64,000 nt of DNA, taken from Enterovibrio qingdaonensis. GTDB lineage: Bacteria; Pseudomonadota; Gammaproteobacteria; Enterobacterales; Vibrionaceae. The notes beneath the pieces are model-generated. The model saw only the letters and a list, made by a program, of their open reading frames with translations. It was not told the origin of the DNA and made no database searches. The stretch is taken from positions 1 through 64,000 of the forward strand of contig NZ_JAJUBB010000008.1 of NCBI RefSeq assembly GCF_028683135.1. The letters run 5' to 3'. Made by a program: the position numbers and the translations under genes. Below, piece by piece: positions 17,510 through 26,924 of the stretch. Positions within the stretch are counted from its first letter, which is position 1. The number at the start of each line of letters is the position of its first letter.

Positions 17510-18492
17510 ATCAAGAGCAATCACCGCTGCTCCATGCAGTGGATTTGAAAAAATACTACCCCGTGAAGCAAGGGTTGTTTAAACCCGATGCTGAAGTCAA
17601 AGCCTTGGACGGTGTGTCGTTCACGCTTGAGCGTGGTAAAACCTTAGCCGTGGTCGGTGAGTCGGGGTGTGGTAAATCGACACTCGGTCGACTGTTGACC
17701 ATGATCGAGGAGCCGACTGGTGGGACATTGGATTTTAAGGGGCAGGATTTACTCAAGCGTGATCCGGAGTCGGATAAACTTCGGCGCCAGAAAATCCAAA
17801 TCGTGTTTCAAAACCCCTATGGGTCGCTGAATCCAAGGAAAAAAATAGGGCAAATTCTTGAAGAGCCTCTAGAGATAAATACCGAGATGAATCGGGATGA
17901 TCGCAAAGCCCGTGCACTGGAAATGATGGCGAAAGTTGGCCTAAAAACGGAGCATTATGATCGCTATCCGCACATGTTCTCCGGGGGGCAACGTCAACGT
18001 ATCGCGATCGCGCGAGGTTTGATGTTGAATCCAGAAGTCGTTGTCGCGGATGAACCTGTTTCTGCTTTGGATGTGTCGGTACAAGCCCAAGTATTAAACC
18101 TGATGATGGACCTGCAGGAAGAGCTTGGTCTTTCTTATGTATTTATTTCACACGATCTGTCGGTGGTAGAGCATATTGCGGACGAAGTCATGGTGATGTA
18201 TTTGGGGCGCTGTGTCGAAAAAGGGCGAGCGGATGAAATTTTTAAATCTCCTCAACACCCTTATACGCAAGCGTTGTTATCCGCCACGCCTAGGCTAGAC
18301 CCAGAGCATCGACTGGAGCGCATTAAGCTAACGGGAGAGCTGCCCAGCCCTCTAAACCCACCCAAAGGGTGTGCGTTTCATGCGCGGTGCCGACATGCAA
18401 AGGATAAGTGTCATAATGAACAGCCAACATTAAAACGCTATGAGCAACGGCAAATCGCGTGCTGGGTTGTTGATGAAAACCAGACATCATAA
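17506..18492 (+). CDS. dppF: Dipeptide ABC transporter ATPase DppF
   Basis: A 328-residue ABC ATPase, partner of DppD. Walker A G-E-S-G-C-G-K-S is at about residues 50-57, signature F-S-G-G-Q-R-Q-R near 163, Walker [13 protein letters not shown] near 182. It has the Dpp/Opp C-terminal cysteine motif (C-A-F-H-A-R-C and K-C-H-N-E-Q-P). Last gene of the operon; a terminator follows 8 bases after the stop. All five subunits needed for dipeptide import are therefore present and intact. Confidence 0.95.
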   Translation: MNQEQSPLLHAVDLKKYYPVKQGLFKPDAEVKALDGVSFTLERGKTLAVVGESGCGKSTLGRLLTMIEEPTGGTLDFKGQDLLKRDPESDKLRRQKIQIVFQNPYGSLNPRKKIGQILEEPLEINTEMNRDDRKARALEMMAKVGLKTEHYDRYPHMFSGGQRQRIAIARGLMLNPEVVVADEPVSALDVSVQAQVLNLMMDLQEELGLSYVFISHDLSVVEHIADEVMVMYLGRCVEKGRADEIFKSPQHPYTQALLSATPRLDPEHRLERIKLTGELPSPLNPPKGCAFHARCRHAKDKCHNEQPTLKRYEQRQIACWVVDENQTS

Positions 18493-18500
18493 CCAAAATC

Positions 18501-18527
18501 AAAGGGCATCAACTGATGCCCTTTTTC
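18501..18527 (+). terminator. Rho-independent terminator of dppABCDF
   Basis: A 10 bp stem AAAGGGCATC/GATGCCCTTT with 4-base loop AACT and a T-run, directly after dppF. Confidence 0.9.
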
Positions 18528-18612
18528 TTTTCAATTCGTAGACAGTTGAATTTGGGTCTAAGCTAACTATCTAACAATTAATAATAAAACACGCCAATTT
18601 GGGAGAGGCACC

Positions 18613-19518
18613 ATGGCTTCGAAACCCCTCGTGCTCTTGTGTTTTCTGCTGTCGTATTCGACATCCTTACTTGCCAAGGTGAATGTCTGCGTACCGGAAA
18701 CCGAGTCGGGATGGAATGTGGTTTCAAATGGTTCTTGCCCAATAGGTGAAGGCTTGTGGGAGAGTGAGCCTGAATCAAACAAAGGGCAGTTTTGGGTGCA
18801 ATGTGGCATGTTAACCAGCCTGCCCGAAAAGTGGTTTGCGACTGACATTAAGCGCTCAGTGCTTCAAGACCAGATCATCTTGTTACAAGAAGGTGGCTAT
18901 TACCGCTGTCTAGCCGGGCCTTATGACACTTTCTCTACCGCGCACAAAGTACGAAATGCCATGCGTAAGCAACCGGCACTGAAAACGGCGTTTATCCGTG
19001 AAGTAAAAGTGCCTTTGACCCACGCTAAGTCCCCTAGCAATGCAACGCCAATAAAGGCGATGACCGAACCTACGAGCGAGAAAGAGGCGAGTGTTGAAGC
19101 GATTGAAGCCGCAACATTGGCGGTGCTACCTGAGGCTTTGCCTGAGCCGGCGATAAAAGACGCAGTGCCGAAAAAAGTTGTGAGGAAAGTGCCGCGAGAT
19201 AAACGGAGCCGTAAGTACTTTGATGTGGCTGGTCTTCAAAGTCCTAAACCTAAAAGCCAAGAGCAACGGTACACTGATGGCGAACGCTCTTGGTGGCGTG
19301 CTACGTATGACGAAGCGTTTTCCGCATGCGAAAGAGACGGTATGGAATTGGTTTCAATGGAAAAACTCAGGTCACTGGCTCGAGATTCAGAAACCCGTGC
19401 AGCATTCCCTAAGCGCTTGCCGTATTGGGTAAAAGAGCAGAAGGCTTTCGACATTGTCATGATGGTTCCAATGCCGCTCAGGGAAAGCTCGTTGATACAT
19501 GTTTTGTGTGAGGAATAG
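18613..19518 (+). CDS. Exported SPOR-domain protein with lectin-like C-terminus
   Basis: A 301-residue secreted or periplasmic protein with a signal peptide at residues 1-21 (ending L-L-A). Residues about 85-135 look like a SPOR domain (Y-Y-R-C-L-A-G-P-Y-D-T-F-S-T-A), which in other proteins binds denuded septal peptidoglycan. A basic, Pro/Ala/Glu-rich linker follows, then a region (W-W-R-A-T-Y-D-E-A-F-S-A-C-E to L-P-Y-W-V, ending V-L-C-E-E) whose Trp, Cys and P-Y-W-V spacing recalls C-type lectin-like or sulfatase-modifying folds. Function unknown; a cell-envelope or septal role is inferred from SPOR only. It has a GGGAGAGG site and stands alone after dppF. Confidence 0.75.
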   Translation: MASKPLVLLCFLLSYSTSLLAKVNVCVPETESGWNVVSNGSCPIGEGLWESEPESNKGQFWVQCGMLTSLPEKWFATDIKRSVLQDQIILLQEGGYYRCLAGPYDTFSTAHKVRNAMRKQPALKTAFIREVKVPLTHAKSPSNATPIKAMTEPTSEKEASVEAIEAATLAVLPEALPEPAIKDAVPKKVVRKVPRDKRSRKYFDVAGLQSPKPKSQEQRYTDGERSWWRATYDEAFSACERDGMELVSMEKLRSLARDSETRAAFPKRLPYWVKEQKAFDIVMMVPMPLRESSLIHVLCEE

Positions 19519-19600
19519 CTGGATAATTGTGTGAAATAAGCGAGAGGATTGGGTGTTAATTGAAGGGGGAGAGTCGATGATTTGAGATAGGTATTAGCTA

Positions 19601-19804
19601 TTAAAAGACTGAAAACTCCCCAATAAAACTATCGTTACTGATGATTCTTCCTTTACCTGACGCCTCACAAAACGAGAAGTTAAGGTCGGTACTATCAATA
19701 TTTCCTTTCACCAAAATATGGCGAGCGAGAACGTCGCTATTTAGCTGGTGGATAGTGGAATTCCATGTTTCTTTATTTTTAAATATTTTGAAATTAATAA
19801 TCAA
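19601..19804 (-). CDS. Possible small protein (67 aa, TTG start)
   Basis: I do not recognise this frame. It encodes 67 residues with a mixed composition that looks protein-like (D-V-L-A-R-H-I-L-V-K-G-N-I-D-S-T-D). The start would be TTG at 19804, preceded by an AAGGTG site 6 bases away. The region is A+T-rich compared with neighbours. It lies just after a 21-residue frame on the same strand whose stop overlaps the ribosome-binding site. No signal peptide or membrane helix is evident. It may be a real accessory gene, a remnant, or chance. Confidence 0.3.
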   Translation of the reverse strand: MIINFKIFKNKETWNSTIHQLNSDVLARHILVKGNIDSTDLNFSFCEASGKGRIISNDSFIGEFSVF

Positions 19805-19808
19805 AAAA

Positions 19809-19874
19809 TCACCTTACTGTTTGAGTTTTATTTTTGTGGAACCAAAAGCGTTTGCGCCCATTAGATCGAGACAT
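19809..19874 (-). CDS. Possible leader peptide (21 aa, basic)
   Basis: A short frame with an ATG at 19874, an AAGGG site 6 bases upstream and a very basic product (M-S-R-S-N-G-R-K-R-F-W-F-H-K-N-K-T-Q-T-V-R). Its TGA stop sits inside the ribosome-binding site of the 67-residue frame, an arrangement that would couple their translation. No homologue is recognised. Confidence 0.25.
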   Translation of the reverse strand: MSRSNGRKRFWFHKNKTQTVR

Positions 19875-20083
19875 ATATGACCCTTAATAATTAAATTAAT
19901 ATAAGATGGCTACTATAAGCCAGTGGTAGATGGAAATTTAAAATTTGCTAATGCGGAAAGTAAAAGCGTATCTACAGGATAAGATATTTGTTGTGCTTGA
20001 TATTTTCGAAGAGAATAGACTAATCGCGAGCAGAGATTGTAGTGGCGTAAATTTCAACAAATAAACCTACGCCACATTTCGAA

Positions 20084-20302
20084 TTAAAGTGCTACGACGT
20101 TAGCCGCTTGCAGGCCCTTCTGGCCTTGCTCTACTTCGAAAGAAACCTTTTGGCCTTCAGCCAGCGTTTTGAACCCTTCAGACGCAATCGCGCGGAAGTG
20201 TACAAATACATCTGCACCGCCATTGTCTTGAGAAATAAAACCGAAGCCTTTCTCTTCGTTAAACCATTTTACGATGCCAGTTGCTTTGTTTGAATTAGAC
20301 AT
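20084..20302 (-). CDS. CspA-family cold-shock protein
   Basis: A 72-residue single cold-shock domain, a nucleic acid chaperone of the CspA family. RNP1 K-G-F-G-F-I is at residues 18-23 and RNP2 V-F-V-H-F at 32-36. It has the N-terminal G-I-V-K-W-F-N core. The ATG at 20302 has AAGGGAC upstream. An A+T-rich leader precedes it, as in cold-induced csp genes, but I do not see a sure cold box. Which csp paralogue it is cannot be decided here. Confidence 0.95.
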   Translation of the reverse strand: MSNSNKATGIVKWFNEEKGFGFISQDNGGADVFVHFRAIASEGFKTLAEGQKVSFEVEQGQKGLQAANVVAL

Positions 20303-20675
20303 TATGTGTCCCTTATATGAAATTAAATTAATCGCGATAAATATGCGATGCGCTGAAAGCTGGAATTATTTAATGTTTTGATTAAGCTAAGGGAAACACT
20401 GAGGATTGCAACATTTACGAAGATATTCTGAGGGTTTTACTTTTACTATATTTTGCATTTAATAACTCTGAACAACAGAGCAACGCCATTATTGTCTGCC
20501 AAAAACATATTGTAAAGACATTTTTTGAACAAAAATTAAAAGTGCCTTAGGTTTTGATGTCATCGCCGCCTATTCGTCGAAACGGATTTTGATGCCCAAA
20601 AGGCGACGTATGGACACGGCTATCCAAACCGTTGATTGCCGTCAGGTGGCACCGTAAATCATATAAAAACATGTT
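20303..20675. other. Gene-free region between csp and a lipoprotein gene
   Basis: About 370 bp. The left half is A+T-rich and should hold the csp promoter and leader (minus strand). The right part, about 20545-20655, is richer in G+C and has a short open frame of about 40 codons without a start or ribosome-binding site, so I call no gene. It may be an old remnant. Confidence 0.4.
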
Positions 20676-22043
20676 TTAATACAGCATGGTAACTGCTTGA
20701 TTGTAATTCACGGTTTCCAGCCCAATGCCACCGCTTCCACTGAACGTCAAACCAATGAAATTTAACGGGTAGTAGCTAAACCATGCTGCACTGCCAATAT
20801 CAGCCACACCCAGAGGAACACTGATACTGGCCCCCCTTGCGTAACCGCCAATATTGGCCTCACTGCTTTCTATGCCGTCTTTCCAAATCCCAAGCGTTAG
20901 GCCAATACCTGCACTCAAAGACACACCTTTGGAAATCGCAACGCTACCATACGGGCGGCTATTGCCGTGCCAATCGAGTGCGATGCCATATTCTGTTGTT
21001 GCGCCGATACCAACCTCAAGCTCTGGCCCTCCACCTAAGGTCATTGAGCGATAACCATGGAGAAGGGCGGTTGCTCGAAGTTGTTGGTAGCTTTCCATGG
21101 CCGAAATAATCTGATAGGCCGCGTCACCGTCTTTGTCTTTAATCGCTCGCTTTAACGCACTGTTTGTTGACGCTTCAGCCAGAAAGGCGGCGGCAGCTTG
21201 GTTGATTTCCATGTTGGCATTCACTTCTTCGCGAGCAAGCTTGATTACTTCGGATTCAGCATTAAACGGTTCGCCACAGATTCTGTCATAGGGAGGACCA
21301 AAGTTTTGCAATGCTTCGGGTGGTGCGGGCATGAGTGCCAAATCATCTTTGCAGTAAAACTCGGTTTTACATTCTGCGCCGGGGTTAAATGCCCATAGAA
21401 AGCTAACTTTAGAAGAGCCTGTAGGGCAGCGATAACATTCGCCTCCTTTTTCAAATTGACCGTCCTCACAGCCATACACAGAACGTTCAAATGTGGCATC
21501 GGTTCTTTCTTTGTTGAAGCCAAGCCCTCGTTCTTTACAGCTATCGGGCTTGTGGATTGGTGTCCATGTACGTCGGTAACCATCTGGGCATCGCCAGCAT
21601 TCGCCGCCGTTATGTGGTGTGAAGTAGAGGTTTTTTCCTTTGCACCCCCAATTTGTTGCGTCCCCAACCAAAATCGCATCGATTTTTATTTCATCGCCAC
21701 AGGGCTCATAGCCTACCTCTCCACAGACAAAGTCAGGTGGGCCAGGTGAATCATCGCGTGGCTCAACAATCACCGTAGTAGGTACTGTCGAGGGTGTGGC
21801 TTCGCTGGAAACGTCTGGAGAGGGCTGGGTTCCAGTGATCTCCTCTGTTGTCTCTTCTTCCTGTGATGGTGGCGTTATCTTAGGTGGCATTACAGGAATT
21901 GAATAAAGGGAGTCGTCGGATATCGTTGGCGTGTCTTTCGGTGTGTCGGAAGGTACTGAGGTCGAGGTGTGCGTTGATTCGCAGCCAAACAGAGCGATTA
22001 CCAGCAGAGCAATCCAGAGGTGGTGAACCCGAAACCATGTCAT
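20676..22043 (-). CDS. Cys-rich outer-membrane lipoprotein of unknown function
   Basis: A 455-residue lipoprotein. The signal peptide ends in a lipobox L-F-G-C with the lipidated Cys at residue 21; Glu at +2 does not retain it at the inner membrane, so outer-membrane anchoring is expected. A Ser/Thr/Pro/Glu-rich linker (about 22-100) is followed by a cysteine-rich part with two related modules, G-G-E-C-W-R-C-P-D-G-Y and G-G-E-C-Y-R-C-P-T-G. The C-terminal third is Gly-rich and beta-like. The ATG at 22043 has an AAGGTG-type site; an upstream ATG at 22088 would put 15 non-signal residues first. No function is recognised; surface or adhesion roles are only inferred. Confidence 0.8.
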   Translation of the reverse strand: MTWFRVHHLWIALLVIALFGCESTHTSTSVPSDTPKDTPTISDDSLYSIPVMPPKITPPSQEEETTEEITGTQPSPDVSSEATPSTVPTTVIVEPRDDSPGPPDFVCGEVGYEPCGDEIKIDAILVGDATNWGCKGKNLYFTPHNGGECWRCPDGYRRTWTPIHKPDSCKERGLGFNKERTDATFERSVYGCEDGQFEKGGECYRCPTGSSKVSFLWAFNPGAECKTEFYCKDDLALMPAPPEALQNFGPPYDRICGEPFNAESEVIKLAREEVNANMEINQAAAAFLAEASTNSALKRAIKDKDGDAAYQIISAMESYQQLRATALLHGYRSMTLGGGPELEVGIGATTEYGIALDWHGNSRPYGSVAISKGVSLSAGIGLTLGIWKDGIESSEANIGGYARGASISVPLGVADIGSAAWFSYYPLNFIGLTFSGSGGIGLETVNYNQAVTMLY

Positions 22044-22170
22044 ACCCACACCTTGGTGTTTGATGAGTTGTGGTGTATTTAAAGGCAAATACAGTGGTTG
22101 AGTATAGGCATTGGAAAAGGCATTACGGTTCTCACACTTGCGAAGCGAGGCGTGAGGAAGGGAGCTTTAG

Positions 22171-22208
22171 AAAAATAAAAAGCCCCGCTAACTCGCGCTA
22201 ACAGGGCT
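22171..22208 (-). terminator. Probable terminator of gorA
   Basis: On the minus strand a stem AGCCC/GGGCT encloses an inner GTTAGCGCGAGTTAGC and is followed by TTTTTATTTTT. It lies 20 bases after the gorA stop. Confidence 0.7.
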
Positions 22209-22228
22209 CAAATCTTTGCGAGGGGTGA

Positions 22229-23584
22229 TTAACGCATCGTCACGAACTCTTCCGAGCCCGTTGGGTGGATAGCAACCACACTGTCGAAGTCTGCTTTTGT
22301 GGCACCCATCTTCATTGCAACGCCGAAGCCTTGGATCATTTCATCCACGGCAAACCCGATACCGTGCAGACCAACGACGGTTTCTTCTTCTCCCGCGCAC
22401 ACCAGTTTCATCTTACATGGCTGACGGTGTTGGGTAACCGCTGTGTACATCGCGGTGAAGCCAGAGGCGTAGACTTTTACATTCTCGTCGCCGTACTGGG
22501 CTTTCGCTTCTTGCTCTGTCAGGCCAATGGTCCCAATAGGTGGGTGGCTAAACACGACAGTAGGGATTAACGTGTAGTCCATTTTGGCGTTAGCTTTACC
22601 ATTGAACAGACGCTCTGACAGTTGGCGACCCGCTTTAACGGCAACAGGTGTCAGCTCAACACCGCCTTCCATGATGTCACCAACGCAGTAGATACCTGGC
22701 ACATTGGTATTCTGGTATTCATCCACTTTGATGTAGCCTCGGTCGTTGGTTTCCACACCCGCTGCCGCCAGATTGATTTTATCCGTGGTTGGGTGACGTC
22801 CAATCGCCCAGATCAGTAGATCGGTGTTGTGTGTTTGACCGCTTTCAAAGTGCAGCGTCAGCGAGCCATCAGACTCTTTTACCACTTCTTTTGGTACTGA
22901 GTGGGTATGCAGTGCTGGGCCTTCTTTTTCCATGACTTCGACAAGGGTGTCGATGATCATTGGGTCGAAGGTGCGAAGCGGTGATTCTTTACGAACAAAC
23001 AGGTGAGTTTCAGTGCCTAGTGCGTTTAATACACCTGCAATCTCAACGGCGATATAGCCTGCACCCACGACAGCCACACGCTTAGGCTGCGCGTTTAGTT
23101 CGAAGAAACCGTTAGAATCGATGCCGTGTTCTGCACCCGGGATGTTTGGAATGGTTGGCGTGCCACCCACTGCGACTAGGATATTGTCCGCGGTGTAGTG
23201 CTCACCGTTCACTTCCACGGTTTTGGCATCAACAAACGTACCAAAGCCTTCAATCACTTCAATGTTGTTCTTACCCAGCACGTTTTCATAGGCAGCGTGG
23301 ATACGGCCGATGTAGGCTTCACGGTTTTCAACCAGCTTTGCCCAGTCAAAGTTATTGATGGTGGTGTCGAAGCCGTAATCAGGGCCATACATTTTGATAG
23401 CTTCGGCCACTTGCGCGCCATGCCACATGACCTTTTTCGGCACACAGCCGACGTTGACACAGGTACCGCCAAGATGACGCGCTTCAATCAACGCGACTTT
23501 TGCACCGTACATCGCCGCACGGTTTGCTGATGCAATACCGCCGCTGCCGCCACCGATACAAATATAATCAAAATGCTTGGCCAT
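22229..23584 (-). CDS. gorA: Glutathione-disulfide reductase
   Basis: A 451-residue flavoprotein of the pyridine-nucleotide disulfide oxidoreductase family; E. coli Gor has 450. The FAD motif G-G-G-S-G-G is at residues 11-16, the redox disulfide C-V-N-V-G-C at 42-47, the NADPH motif V-G-A-G-Y-I-A-V-E near 170-178, and the C-terminal catalytic H-P-T-G-S-E-E with His about 440 and Glu about 445. It keeps cytosolic glutathione reduced. The start at 23584 has GGAG 7 bases upstream; the frame is open to 23644 but the extra 20 residues have no counterpart in the family. Confidence 0.96.
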   Translation of the reverse strand: MAKHFDYICIGGGSGGIASANRAAMYGAKVALIEARHLGGTCVNVGCVPKKVMWHGAQVAEAIKMYGPDYGFDTTINNFDWAKLVENREAYIGRIHAAYENVLGKNNIEVIEGFGTFVDAKTVEVNGEHYTADNILVAVGGTPTIPNIPGAEHGIDSNGFFELNAQPKRVAVVGAGYIAVEIAGVLNALGTETHLFVRKESPLRTFDPMIIDTLVEVMEKEGPALHTHSVPKEVVKESDGSLTLHFESGQTHNTDLLIWAIGRHPTTDKINLAAAGVETNDRGYIKVDEYQNTNVPGIYCVGDIMEGGVELTPVAVKAGRQLSERLFNGKANAKMDYTLIPTVVFSHPPIGTIGLTEQEAKAQYGDENVKVYASGFTAMYTAVTQHRQPCKMKLVCAGEEETVVGLHGIGFAVDEMIQGFGVAMKMGATKADFDSVVAIHPTGSEEFVTMR

Positions 23585-23722
23585 GATTTTCTCCATGTTT
23601 TTAATTTTTATTCCCGATATGAGGGATTTCTGACTTTCCCTCATGTTATCAGACCTGTCTACTCAAGCTAGCCGAAGATAATCAAAGTGAAGTGCTCGGT
23701 TAGCTGGCAGTGTTACTGTTTC

Positions 23723-24562
23723 TTATTCTGGAACGATCCACTCGACGACATGGTGACCCGTTTCTGGCGCGATCACCGATTGTAGCCAAGGCAGGATATC
23801 TTTCATTTGTTGTTCGAGCTTCCACGGTGGGTTAATGACAATCATGCCGGATGCCGTCATGCCGCGCTCTTCCGTGTCGGGTGCGACCCCCAGTTCGATT
23901 TGGAGGATCTTACGGATGCCGAGCTTTTCCAGACCCTTAGTGATGAGGTCGATATTCTTACGATAAACCACAGGATACCAAATCGCATAGGTACCCGTCG
24001 CCCAACGTGCGACGCTCTCCTCGATCGCATCGACCACATCTTGATATTCGGTTTTCAGTTCATAAGGTGGATCAATTAAAACCACCCCACGGCGCTCTTT
24101 TGGCGGCAAGCTGGCTTTCAGGCGCGCATAACCGTCTTCTTTGTGCATTTTAACTTGGCGGTCACCGCGAAATTCTTGCAGAAGAAGTGGAAAGTCACTC
24201 GGGTGGAGCTCAGTAAAAATCGCTCGGTCTTGATCGCGTAAAAGGTTTCTGCCAACACGCGGCGAACCAGGGTAGTAGCGTAACGCCTCACCTTGGTTCA
24301 GTGATTTTATGGCTTGGATATAAGGGGCAATGTCTTCGGGAATGTCGTTGCGATCCCAAATCAGGCCGATACCTTCCTTGTACTCGCCAGTTTTCTCTGC
24401 GCGCTCATCAGACAGATCGTAGCGACCCGCACCGCTGTGGGTGTCGTGATATACAAATGCTTTATCCTTTTGCTTTAGCGACTCAATGATAAGACTTTGT
24501 ACGATGTGTTTTACCACATCCGCATGGTTGCCAGCGTGAAAGCTGTGGCGGTAACTGAGCAT
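23723..24562 (-). CDS. rlmJ: 23S rRNA (A2030-N6)-methyltransferase RlmJ
   Basis: A 279-residue SAM-dependent methyltransferase, E. coli length 280. N-terminal M-L-S-Y-R-H-S-F-H-A-G-N-H-A-D-V-V-K-H is the typical YhiR/RlmJ start, and the catalytic D-P-P-Y-E is near residue 163. It methylates A2030 of 23S rRNA. It sits just upstream of gorA on the same strand, the order seen in other gammaproteobacteria, with a 138 bp gap. Confidence 0.95.
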   Translation of the reverse strand: MLSYRHSFHAGNHADVVKHIVQSLIIESLKQKDKAFVYHDTHSGAGRYDLSDERAEKTGEYKEGIGLIWDRNDIPEDIAPYIQAIKSLNQGEALRYYPGSPRVGRNLLRDQDRAIFTELHPSDFPLLLQEFRGDRQVKMHKEDGYARLKASLPPKERRGVVLIDPPYELKTEYQDVVDAIEESVARWATGTYAIWYPVVYRKNIDLITKGLEKLGIRKILQIELGVAPDTEERGMTASGMIVINPPWKLEQQMKDILPWLQSVIAPETGHHVVEWIVPE

Positions 24563-24744
24563 GGTGAGACCTGCAGAAATACGAATATGAAAGTAGAGGG
24601 TATTATCACCTATTGAGAGGAGATCCCCAAGCTACGTGAGCGTTCGTTGCTTCGAGTTGCAATGCGATATTGGTGACTGAGCATTGAAAATGGTCGTAAA
24701 TGCCGCCATAAATACTAAGACTAAAGATTATCAAGGAACTCATT

Positions 24745-26787
24745 ATGTCCAACCCGCTGCTGTCGTTTAACGATTTGCCTCCTTTTTCTGAAATCAAACC
24801 GGAGCACGTTCAGCCTGCGGTTGAGCAGGCGATTGCAGATTGCCGCGCGGCGATTGAAGCTGTCCTAGAGAACAATACCGATCCAAGCTGGGACAGTATC
24901 TGTGCGCCGCTAGCTGACAGTGATGACCGCTTGAGCCGCATTTGGTCGCCAATTGGGCACATGAACGCAGTGGTAAACAGTCAGGCGTTGCGTGATGCGT
25001 ATGAAGCGTGTCTGCCGATGCTGTCTGATTACTCAACCTGGGTTGGTCAGCACAAGCCTTTGTATGACGCCTATAAAGCAATTAAAGCGCGTGATGATTT
25101 CGATTCACTGACACTGGCGCAGCAAAAGACCATCACAGACTCGCTGCGTGACTTTGAGTTGTCTGGGATTGGTTTGCCGCCAAAAGATCAGCATCGCTTT
25201 GGTGAAATCAGTAAGCGTTTGTCTGAGCTTTCTTCGACATTCTCAAACAACGTGCTGGATGCCACCATGGGGTGGACCAAGCAGGTCAATGATGTCGCGG
25301 ATTTGTCGGGTATGCCGGAGTCAGCTTTGGCCGCAGCACAAGCGCAGGCTGAAGCGAAAGAGCTGGAAGGCTACCTGCTGACATTGGATATTCCTTCTTA
25401 CCTGCCTGTGATGACTTACTGTGAGAATCGCGAACTTCGCCGTGAAATGTACGAAGCGTACACAACTCGTGCTTCGGATCGCGGCCCAAATGCAGGCAAG
25501 TGGGACAACACGGACCTGATTAATGAAACCCTGCTGCTGAAAAACGAAATTTCGCGCCTGCTGGGTTTTGCTACCTACAGCGAATTATCACTGGCCACCA
25601 AGATGGCAGCGTCTACCGATCAGGTGATGACCTTCCTGAACGAGCTCGCGGAAAAGGCGCGTCCACAAGGTGAAAGAGAGTTTGCCTTGCTCAAGCAGTT
25701 CGCGAAAGAGAACTTCAACGCTGATGATCTTGAACCTTGGGATGTGGGTTATTACGCCGAGAAACTTAAGCAGCACCAATTCAGTATTTCAGATGAAGAG
25801 CTGCGTCCTTACTTCCCAGAATCGCGTGCGGTATCTGGCCTATTTGAAGTACTAAAACGTGTGTTTGGTATGGACGTAAAACGTCGCGAAGGTGTGGATG
25901 TTTGGCATGAGTCAGTGTCTTTCTACGATATCTTCGATGCAAATGGCGAACTTCGAGGCAGCTTCTATCTTGACCTGTATGCGCGTGAACACAAACGTGG
26001 TGGCGCATGGATGGATGAGTGCCGCGTTCGTCGTGTGACCGAATCTGGAGAGGTTCAAACGCCCGTTGCGTACCTGACGTGTAACTTCAACAAGCCAATT
26101 GGTGGCAAGCCTGCGCTATTTACCCATGACGAAGTTGTCACCTTGTTCCATGAATTTGGTCACGGTATCCACCACATGCTGACCAAAGTGGACATCTCGT
26201 CCGTGTCTGGCATCAATGGCGTGCCGTGGGATGCCGTTGAGCTGCCAAGCCAATTCTTGGAAAACTGGTGTTGGCAGGAAGAGGCACTGGCGTTTATCTC
26301 GGGTCATTACGAGACGGGCGAGCCGCTGCCAAAAGACATGTTGGATAAGATGCTGGCGGCGAAAAACTACAATTCCGCGATGGGCATCTTGCGACAGCTC
26401 GAATTCGGTCTTTTCGATTTCACCCTGTTCACGCGCTTTGACCCAGAAGAAGGCGCGAAAGTGCTGGAAACTTTGGCGGATGTGAAAAGCCGTGTAGCGG
26501 TGGTTCCATCTCCAGAGTGGAATCGCTTCCCGCATTCATTCAGCCATATCTTTGCGGGTGGCTACAGTGCGGGTTATTACAGCTACTTGTGGGCAGAAGT
26601 GTTGTCATCTGACGCATTCAGCCGCTTTGAAGAAGAGGGTATCTTCAACACGGAAACTGGCAAGTCGTTCCTTGAGAATATTCTTGAGCGTGGTGGCAGT
26701 GAAGAGCCAATGGAGCTGTTCAAACGCTTCCGAGGTCGTGAGCCATCACCGGATGCATTGCTACGTCACAGCGGCATTGGTGTTTAA
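24745..26787 (+). CDS. prlC: Oligopeptidase A (M3 metallopeptidase)
   Basis: A 680-residue cytoplasmic zinc peptidase of the M3 family, full length. The zinc motif H-E-F-G-H is at residues 469-473 (F-H-E-F-G-H-G-I-H-H), and a Glu one turn later completes the ligands. It degrades small peptides and signal peptide fragments. ATG at 24745 has an AAGGA site. It is divergent from rlmJ (182 bp apart), and a strong terminator follows. Confidence 0.96.
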   Translation: MSNPLLSFNDLPPFSEIKPEHVQPAVEQAIADCRAAIEAVLENNTDPSWDSICAPLADSDDRLSRIWSPIGHMNAVVNSQALRDAYEACLPMLSDYSTWVGQHKPLYDAYKAIKARDDFDSLTLAQQKTITDSLRDFELSGIGLPPKDQHRFGEISKRLSELSSTFSNNVLDATMGWTKQVNDVADLSGMPESALAAAQAQAEAKELEGYLLTLDIPSYLPVMTYCENRELRREMYEAYTTRASDRGPNAGKWDNTDLINETLLLKNEISRLLGFATYSELSLATKMAASTDQVMTFLNELAEKARPQGEREFALLKQFAKENFNADDLEPWDVGYYAEKLKQHQFSISDEELRPYFPESRAVSGLFEVLKRVFGMDVKRREGVDVWHESVSFYDIFDANGELRGSFYLDLYAREHKRGGAWMDECRVRRVTESGEVQTPVAYLTCNFNKPIGGKPALFTHDEVVTLFHEFGHGIHHMLTKVDISSVSGINGVPWDAVELPSQFLENWCWQEEALAFISGHYETGEPLPKDMLDKMLAAKNYNSAMGILRQLEFGLFDFTLFTRFDPEEGAKVLETLADVKSRVAVVPSPEWNRFPHSFSHIFAGGYSAGYYSYLWAEVLSSDAFSRFEEEGIFNTETGKSFLENILERGGSEEPMELFKRFRGREPSPDALLRHSGIGV

Positions 26788-26800
26788 TTCACCACTCAAT

Positions 26801-26832
26801 AAAAAAAGCACGCGAATGGCGTGCTTTTTTTA
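26801..26832 (+). terminator. Rho-independent terminator of prlC
   Basis: Stem AAAAAAGCACGC/GCGTGCTTTTTT with loop GAATG and a T-run. Confidence 0.9.
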
Positions 26833-26924
26833 TGCTTTATAGAATAAAGAACTGCACCAGAATGTATAATGCCCGGCTTTTTATTTTCTTATATATTTCA
26901 ATAAAATAGTTGGGTTTTGCAACA

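Noticed and set aside
19641-19880. 79-codon plus-strand frame opposite the possible small-gene pair
   Set aside because: No ribosome-binding site, and the minus-strand frames have better translation signals.
20545-20655. About 40-codon open stretch between csp and the Cys-rich lipoprotein
   Set aside because: No start codon with a ribosome-binding site; at most a degraded remnant.
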